Source of the DNA: an uncultured Bacteroidales bacterium
GTDB lineage: Bacteria; Bacteroidota; Bacteroidia; Bacteroidales; P3
NCBI GenBank assembly: GCA_947176325.1
Contig: CAMWQD010000047.1
Coordinates: forward strand, 1 to 8,173
Length of the DNA stretch: 8,173 nt
Reading direction: 5' to 3'
How positions within the stretch are numbered: position 1 is the first letter of the stretch; each line of letters begins with the position of its first letter. The position numbers and the translations under genes are program-made. Below the pieces are notes generated by a model. That model had not been told where the DNA came from, made no database searches, and worked only from the letters and a program-made list of their open reading frames with translations. This document shows positions 1 through 6,800 of the stretch, piece after piece.

Positions 1-150
1 AAATAATTGGGCGATTTTTGAAATTTTCCAACCTTTTCGGTAAGCCATGCGCAGAAGCCAAGCTTGCTTGGATTATGCCGTGGCGAGAAAAGGTGCCTTG
101 AAAAGGAAAGAAATAATCGGTTGCCTCGAGAACGGTCGGTGCCCCATGTA
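1..150. other. Upstream stretch without a supported gene
   Basis: No convincing coding region is visible. On the + strand, one frame is open from the window edge to a TAA at 41-43 and another to a TGA at 99-101; either could be the last residues of a gene that begins before the window, but the peptides are too short to recognise. A 38-codon frame runs from ATG 47 to TAA 161-163, and its end overlaps the predicted -33 element, so I do not call it a gene. A short inverted repeat, CCAAGC-TT-GCTTGG, lies at 58-71; it has no following T run and is not a convincing terminator. Confidence 0.4.
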
Positions 151-182
151 TTTGTATTTCTAACGGTAAATGATTAAATTTG
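151..182 (+). promoter_or_regulatory. Predicted Bacteroidota-type promoter for ruvA-sprA
   Basis: TTTG at 151-154 and TAAATTTG at 175-182 match the -33 (TTTG/TTG) and -7 (TAnnTTTG) elements recognised by the primary sigma factor of Bacteroidota. The spacer is 20 bases, within the usual 19-21. Transcription would start around 185-192, giving a leader of roughly 45-55 bases before the ruvA ATG at 238. No second element of this quality is seen between ruvA and sprA, so this is the likely promoter for both genes. The match is seen in the sequence; its activity is inference. Confidence 0.7.
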
Positions 183-183
183 T

Positions 184-209
184 CCCCTTTGGGGCGGTCT
201 CCTTTGGGG
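184..209. repeat. Direct repeat CCTTTGGGG x2 with small palindrome at transcript start
   Basis: CCTTTGGGG occurs at 186-194 and again at 201-209, start to start 15 bases. The first copy is part of the palindrome CCCCTTTGGGG (184-194, 4-base arms around TTT). The pair lies directly downstream of the predicted -7 element, covering the expected transcription start and early leader. It could be an operator for a dimeric regulator, a small leader hairpin, or chance. The repeat is plain in the sequence; any function is speculation. Confidence 0.45.
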
Positions 210-237
210 TATGTCCCGCATATTTTGAAACGGATAT

Positions 238-834
238 ATGTACGCATATATAGAGGGCAAACTTGCCGAACATAATCCGGCCTGTGTGACGATAGATTGC
301 GGCGGGGTGGGCTACGAGATTCATGTTTCGCTCAACACATATGGCAAGATAAAAGACAAGACGACGGCAAAACTCTTCGTCTATCAGGCGGTGCGCGAAG
401 ACGCCCTGCTGCTCTACGGTTTTGCCGACAAAGCCGAAAAGGAACTTTTCCTGCACCTGATTTCGGTTTCGGGGGTAGGGGCGAGCACGGCGATGCTGGT
501 GCTTTCCACGCTCAGTCCCGACGCCACGGTCAATGCCATTCTTAGCGGCGATGTCAAGAAAATACAGTCCGTCAAGGGGATAGGTCTAAAGACCGCCCAA
601 CGGATTCTTGTGGATTTGCGCGACAAACTCTCCAAATTGGAATTCGCCCCCACGGCTCCCGGCCAAGACGCGCTTGTGCCGCAGCTGAGCCGCGAACGGC
701 AGGAAGCGGTGTCGGCCCTCGTTACCTTGGGCTTCGCCAAAGCTTCCGTAGAGAAGACCGTCGATGGGCTGCTTGCCGCCGAACCCGATTCCTCCACCGA
801 AGATATTATCAAAAAAGCGTTGCGGATGCTGTAG
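238..834 (+). CDS. ruvA: Holliday junction branch-migration protein RuvA
   Basis: RuvA binds four-way Holliday junctions as a tetramer or octamer in the cytoplasm and loads the RuvB ATPase rings that drive branch migration in recombination and repair. The 198-residue product is the usual family length (about 190-205). Domain I (about 1-62) is the OB fold, starting MYAYIEGKL and ending in REDALLLYGF; E54 and D55 correspond to the acidic pin pair of E. coli RuvA (E55, D56). Domain II (about 66-130) has both helix-hairpin-helix DNA-binding motifs, SVSGVGAST (76-84) and SVKGIGLKTAQRIL (111-124). A linker (about 131-150) leads to domain III (about 151-198), the RuvB-contacting module, with EAVSALVTLGF (157-167) and the ending IIKKALRML. 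The start at ATG 238 is fixed by an in-frame TGA at 226-228 and by the conserved first residues; there is no clear Shine-Dalgarno sequence. ruvB and ruvC are not adjacent. The gene is intact and probably the first of an operon with sprA. Confidence 0.97.
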   Translation: MYAYIEGKLAEHNPACVTIDCGGVGYEIHVSLNTYGKIKDKTTAKLFVYQAVREDALLLYGFADKAEKELFLHLISVSGVGASTAMLVLSTLSPDATVNAILSGDVKKIQSVKGIGLKTAQRILVDLRDKLSKLEFAPTAPGQDALVPQLSRERQEAVSALVTLGFAKASVEKTVDGLLAAEPDSSTEDIIKKALRML

Positions 835-859
835 ACCTTACTTTTTTGAAATTGGAACT

Positions 860-3800
860 ATGTTGAAGTATTGGTTCTATGGTATTTTGGCAACCTTGTT
901 TGCTCTCGTGCTCTCGAGCGGGGTGACGCAGGCCTATGCGCGTCAGGTGGCACGCAGGGGCGATATACCTTTGCCTCCCCAATGGGAAGATATGCCCGGT
1001 GTGGCGGCCTATCTTTACGATGCCTTTTACGGGGAAGCCTCGGACGCGGCCATAGATGCGGACGTTCTCGCAGATGCCGATGCCTTGGTGGAAGCGGCCG
1101 CCGACTCCCTCCGCTATCCCATTCCGCAGACTGAATCCTACGAACCTCTCCCTGCCGACAAGAGCCTGCATTTCAAGAATCCCGTTACCGAAGAGGTGGT
1201 CTACGACCCGATTACCAACGAATATGTACTGAAGCGCAAGGCGGGCGATTTGGAGCTCTCGCACCGCAACATGAGTATGGAGGATTATCTTCAATACGAC
1301 ATGGATCGCGCCATAAAGGACTATTGGAAGACGAAAGCCGACTATACGCCCACCACGTCTTCGGGTTTGGGCGGCTTGATTCCCGGGCTTAACCTCAATC
1401 TCGCCTTTCTCGACCATTTCTTGGGAAAGGATTTCATCAAGTGCGACCTGACCGGTTCTATCGGGCTTGATTTCGCCTTTGTGGGCACCCGTCGCGACGA
1501 TCCCTCCCTCGACATCAAGAAGCGTCGCACTTTTAATTTCGACTTTTCTTCCGATATTAATATAAACTTGAACGCCACGATTGCCGACCGCATCAAGTTC
1601 GACATCAGTCACAACACCGAAGCCCTCTTTCAGTTCGACAACAAGTTCAAGTTGCAGTATGAGGGAAAGGAAGACGAAATCATCAAGACGATAGCCGCCG
1701 GTAACGTGGATTTTCCGCTCAACACCACCTTGATTAGCGGCGTGCAGGAACTGTTCGGCCTCAAGGCGCGCTTGCAGTTCGGCAAGACCTACATCACGGG
1801 CGTGTTCTCCGAACAGCGCTCGGAGGGAAGCAGCATCCGCATTCAGGGCGGCGCGCAGAGCACCGACTTCGAGATTCACGCCGATGCCTACGACGAGAAC
1901 CGTCACTTCTTCCTTGCCCAATATTTTCGGGATCATTATCATGAAGCCCTCTCGCAGCTGCCTTTGGTAAACAGCCGCATCACCATCACCAAAATCGAAG
2001 TGTGGGTAACCAACGTGGGTTCGCCCGTGCAGAACAACCGCAATATCGTGGCCTTTACCGATTTGGCCGAGTCCAAACCCTTGGCGCGCGATGTACGCGG
2101 CACGATGGGGCAACACTATCCCGACCAGGACAAATCGAACGACCTGCTTCGGGTGGTGGACAAGGCGCAGTTGCGCAACCTCAATAACGTGAGCCGCTAT
2201 CTGAGCACGAAAGGCTATACCAATGGCCGCGAATACGAAAAGGTGGAGAGCGCCCGCCGTCTGGATCCTTCGGAATATACGTTCAATCCCTCGCTGGGTT
2301 TCATTTCGCTCAACCAAACCCTCAATACCGAGCAGGTTTTGGCCGTGGCTTTCCAATATCAGATTGTGGGCGACCCTGCGGTATATCAGGTGGGTGAATT
2401 TTCCGACCAAGGCATCAACGACCCCGAAGTGCTGGTGGTGAAATTGTTGAAGTCTTCCACGCTCAATACCGAGATTCCGTTGTGGGATCTTATGATGAAG
2501 AACGTCTATTCGCTCAACACCTATCAGCTTTCGTCCGAGGATTTCCGCTTCAACATCATGTATTCGGGCAATCAGCGCGGTGTGCCCAGCGGCTATTTCA
2601 CCGAAGGGCCCCGCAAGGGCATTCCCTTGATACAGGTGTTCGGCGTGGATAATCTCGACCGTCAGCAGAACCGCAATCCCGACGGCTTTTTCGACTTTTT
2701 GGACAATGCTGCCAGAGGTGCGGGTTACGTGCAGTCGGACAAGGGCTTGATTTTTCTGCCGTGGCCCGAACCTTTCGGACGCGATATGGTGGAGATGTTC
2801 GACGGCGACAGCGTGGCGGCGCAACCCTACCGCTTCGACGAACTTTATCGCAAGACCAAGACCGAGGCCCAGCAATACACCGAAAAGAACAAGTATGAAT
2901 TTGTGGGAAGCTACAAGGGTGCGGGCGGCAGCGAAATCAATCTCGGGGTCTACAACTTGCCGCAGGGTTCGGTCAAGGTGATGGCGGGCAATACGCCTTT
3001 GGTGGAGAATGTGGATTATACGGTAAACTATTCGGCTGGTATCGTGCAGATTATAAATCCCGGTGTGCTCAATTCGGGCGTGCCTATCGATGTCAAGACC
3101 GAGAGTATGTCTAACAGTCTGCTCACCAAGCGGATGATGGGCTTGCGGGTGGAACATTTCTTCAATCCCAATTTCTATGTGGGAGCCACGTTGATGAACC
3201 TGCATCAGAGTGCGCTGACACAGAAGGTGAACTATGGCGAGGAGCCTATCTCCAACACGATTTACGGTTTTGATGTTTCGTACGACAAGGAAAGCCGTTG
3301 GCTGACCAAGACGGTAGACTGGCTTCTTCCTTTCGAAGACAGCAAGGCTCCTTCGCGCATCAGTCTTTACGGGGAGTTCGCGCACTTCCTGCCCGGTCAC
3401 TCCCGCGCCATCGGCAAGCAGGGTGTTACCTACATAGACGATTTCGAAGGCAGCAAGAGCAGTATCAGCATGAAGGAGCCCTATACATGGTTCCTTGCCT
3501 CCACGCCGCAGAAGCAGACCGATTTGTTTCCCGAGTCGGCCGATATGTTCGCTTCCACCACCTTGAGCGGCCGCAACCGTGCCAAGTTGGCGTGGTATAG
3601 CGTCGACCCCATTTTCTACAGCAATGCGCGTCCCGACAATATCACCACGGAGGATTTGTCGAATCACTATATCCGCAGGGTGCTGGTGCAGGAGGTTTAT
3701 CCCACCCGTCAGCTGTCGTCGGGCGAGGCGCAGACTCTCACCGTGCTCAACTTGGCCTATTATCCCACCGAAAGGGGGCCTTATAATTTCGATGCTTCGC

Positions 3801-6800
3801 CGGTGGCGGGGATTTCGGCGGGTGTGGCGCCCGACGGCAGTCTCAAGTCGCCCGAAAGCCGTTGGGGGGGTATCATGCGCAAAATCAGCAATACCGATTT
3901 CGAGGCGAGCAATGTGGAGTATATAGAATTTTGGATGATGGATCCCTTTATCGGGAAGAACGGAAAGGAGGGAAATCCGCGTCATTCGGGAGGTACGCTC
4001 TATTTCAACTTGGGTGATATTTCGGAAGATGTGTTGCGCGATGGCCGCAAGTCTTTCGAGAACGGAATGCCCACCACGGCCGAGGTGAAGGATGTGGAGG
4101 AAACCCAGTGGGGGCGTGTTCCTTCCATTCAGGCCATTGTGAACAGTTTCGACAACGACCCCGCCACCCGCCGCTATCAGGATATAGGTTTGGACGGATT
4201 GGCTTCGGCCGATGAGCGTGAGTTCTTTGCCAATTATCTGGAGGAATTGGCGCGCAATCTCGACGGCGGCCCCAATTCCGAAGCCTACCGCAATGCCTAC
4301 AACGACCCTTCGTCCGACAACTACATCTATTTCCGCCGTGGTTTTTGGGATACGGTGCGTCATTCGGAAAACAAAATCGCCGACCGCTATAAGTTCTACA
4401 ACAACCCCGAGGGCAACTCGCCTTCGAATGCGGACAATCCCGAAAGCTATCCCACCCAGCAGACCAACTATCCCAACACGGAAGACATCAGCGGCGACAA
4501 CACCCTCAACGAAGCGGAAAACTACTATCAATACCAAATTTCGCTCGACCCCGACCATATGAAAATCGGCGAGAACTATATCACCGACATTCAGACCTCG
4601 GAGGTGACGTTGGCCAATAAGGAAAAGGATAATGTAACGTGGTATCAGTTCAAGATTCCCGTCAAGGAGCCGACGGCGGTGTTCGGGCAGATGCAGAATT
4701 TGCAGTCGGTGCGCTTTGTGCGTATGTATCTGCGCGATTTCAAGGAGCCTGTGATTCTGCGTTTCGCTTCTTTGGATTTGGTGCGCTCGGATTGGCGTAA
4801 ATACGACAATACCTTGCTCGAAAGCGGCGAGCATGTGCCCGGCGGCGGCAAGACCATCTTCGATGTGTCGGTGGTGAGCGTGGAGGAAAACAGCACCCGC
4901 CAGCCTATCAATTATGTGTTGCCTCCCGACATCGAGCGTGTCATCGACCCCTCCTCGCAGAACAACGTGCAGTTGAACGAACAGTCGTTGAGCCTCAAGG
5001 TGCTCAACTTGGCCGACGGCGATGCGCGCGGTATCTACAAGAATGTGTCGTACGACATGCGGCAGTTCAAGAAGATAGAGATGTATGCGCACATGGAGAA
5101 GGTGAACGAATCCGATGTGGCCACCGACGGCGACGTGCATCTGATTATACGTTTGGGCGCGGACTACAACGACAACTACTACGAATACGAGATACCTCTC
5201 AGCTATACGCAATGGGGGCAGAGCGCGCGCAACTTGGTGTGGCCCGACATCAACAAGGTGGAGATTGATTTGGCCGAGTTGGTGCAGGTGAAGGAGAGAC
5301 GCAACACCATGATACGCGAACAGGGGCGCAATACCTACAACACCGTCTATTCGGAACATATCGGCAAGGCGGTGTATTCGGTAAAGGGAACGCCGGCCAT
5401 CAGTGCGGTGAAGGCCATTATGATTGGGTTGAAGAACCCGAAGCGTATGCGGCAGGGCGATTCGGACGACGGGCTCGACAAGTCGGTGGAAGTGTGGGTG
5501 AACGAGTTGAGCTTGAATGATTTTAAGAAAGAGGGCGGGGTGGCGGCCACGGCTCGTGCGCAGGCTACTTTGGGCGATGTGGGCAGGGTGTCGCTGGCCG
5601 GTTCGTATACGCAGGCCAATTTCGGACAGCTCGAACAGAAACTCACCGATCTTTCGCAAAGCAATACGGGTTCGTATGATGTGGCGGTGGATTTGGAAAT
5701 GGGACGTTTCCTGCCCGAGAAGGCCGGCTTGAAACTGCCCGTGCACTACGACCTTTCCACGGTAATCGCCAATCCCAAATACAATCCCTTGGATCCCGAC
5801 GTCAAGACCAAGGACGATATGCAGACCTATCCCGACAAGGCCGCGAAAAAGGAATTCAAGCATGCCGTGCAGGACTACACCATGCGGCAGAACGTCAACC
5901 TGATGAATGTGCGCAAGGAACGCACCAATTCCGAGCGTCAGCCGCAGTTCTGGGACATCGAGAACTTCAATGTGCTCTATGCCTTCACCAGCGTGGTGCA
6001 CCGCGACGAGGATATGGAATTCGACAATCAGACCATTCACCGGGGCGGCATCGGCTACGATTACTCCACGTCCTCCCGTTTCTTTCAGCCGCTTGCCAAG
6101 ACCAAGCTGGCGCAGAAGAAGTGGGCGGCCATTCTCACCGATTTCAACATCAACTATATTCCCAATATGTTCTCGTTCAATATGGGTATGGAACGGGAAT
6201 TTTCGGAAAGCAAGATGCGCAACAAGAACACCGAATGGGATTTGTTGATGCCCACCAGCTACTACAAGCGTTTCGACTGGACGCGCAGTTATAATTTCCG
6301 TTACGACCTCACCAAGTCTATCGGCATCACTTATTCCGCCAATGCCGATTCGTATCTGCGCGAGCCGCCGGGACGTATCAACACGCCCGACAAGAAGGAT
6401 TCGGTTTGGCACAGCTTTTTCGGGGGCGGAAGCCTCAATAATTTCGACCAGAATGTAGGCGTCACCTATACCTTGCCTATCAATAAGATTCCCATTTTCG
6501 ACTGGATTGAGGCGAGTGCGTCCTACGGTGCGATTTACCGTTGGGAGGGTGGGGCGTTGGCTACGCGCGACCGTTTGGGCAACGTCATCACCAACTCCAT
6601 GAACCTGAGCGCCAACGGTTCGGCCAACTTCGTGACCCTCTACAACAAAGTGCCGTTCCTGCGGAAGATTAACGGCAACAACAACCGCCGCAACAGTCGC
6701 AACGGACGGAGCAATACGGTGATGAGCCGCGGCGGGGAACAGCAGAAAACGTCGGAAAACGGTTTCGAGACTTTCTATAAAGGGGTGGTGCGCTTCCTTA

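Noticed and set aside
58..71. Inverted repeat CCAAGC-TT-GCTTGG as a terminator of an upstream gene
   Set aside because: Only a 5-6 base stem and no T run after it; the following bases are ATTATGCCG.
47..163. 38-codon frame (MRRSQACLDY... ending YLYF) as a small gene
   Set aside because: Short, no recognised similarity, and its 3' end runs into the predicted -33 promoter element. Chance cannot be excluded.
160..812. Minus-strand frames at 160-456 and 414-812 opposite ruvA
   Set aside because: They overlap a certain gene, have no recognisable features, and behave as shadows of ruvA.
838..848. TTACTTTTTTG between ruvA and sprA as a -7 promoter element
   Set aside because: The T run breaks the TAnnTTTG spacing, there is no TTTG at the right distance upstream, and the start site would fall at or beyond the sprA ATG.
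764..859. In-frame N-terminal extension of sprA from position 764
   Set aside because: It overlaps the end of ruvA by 71 bases, gives a Pro/Cys-rich peptide with no family resemblance, and would place the clear signal peptide 32 residues inside the protein. ATG 860 explains everything.
3864..3870. Run of seven G in sprA as a phase-variation switch
   Set aside because: It encodes the conserved WGG motif, is short for slippage switching, and the frame is intact. Weak case without population data.
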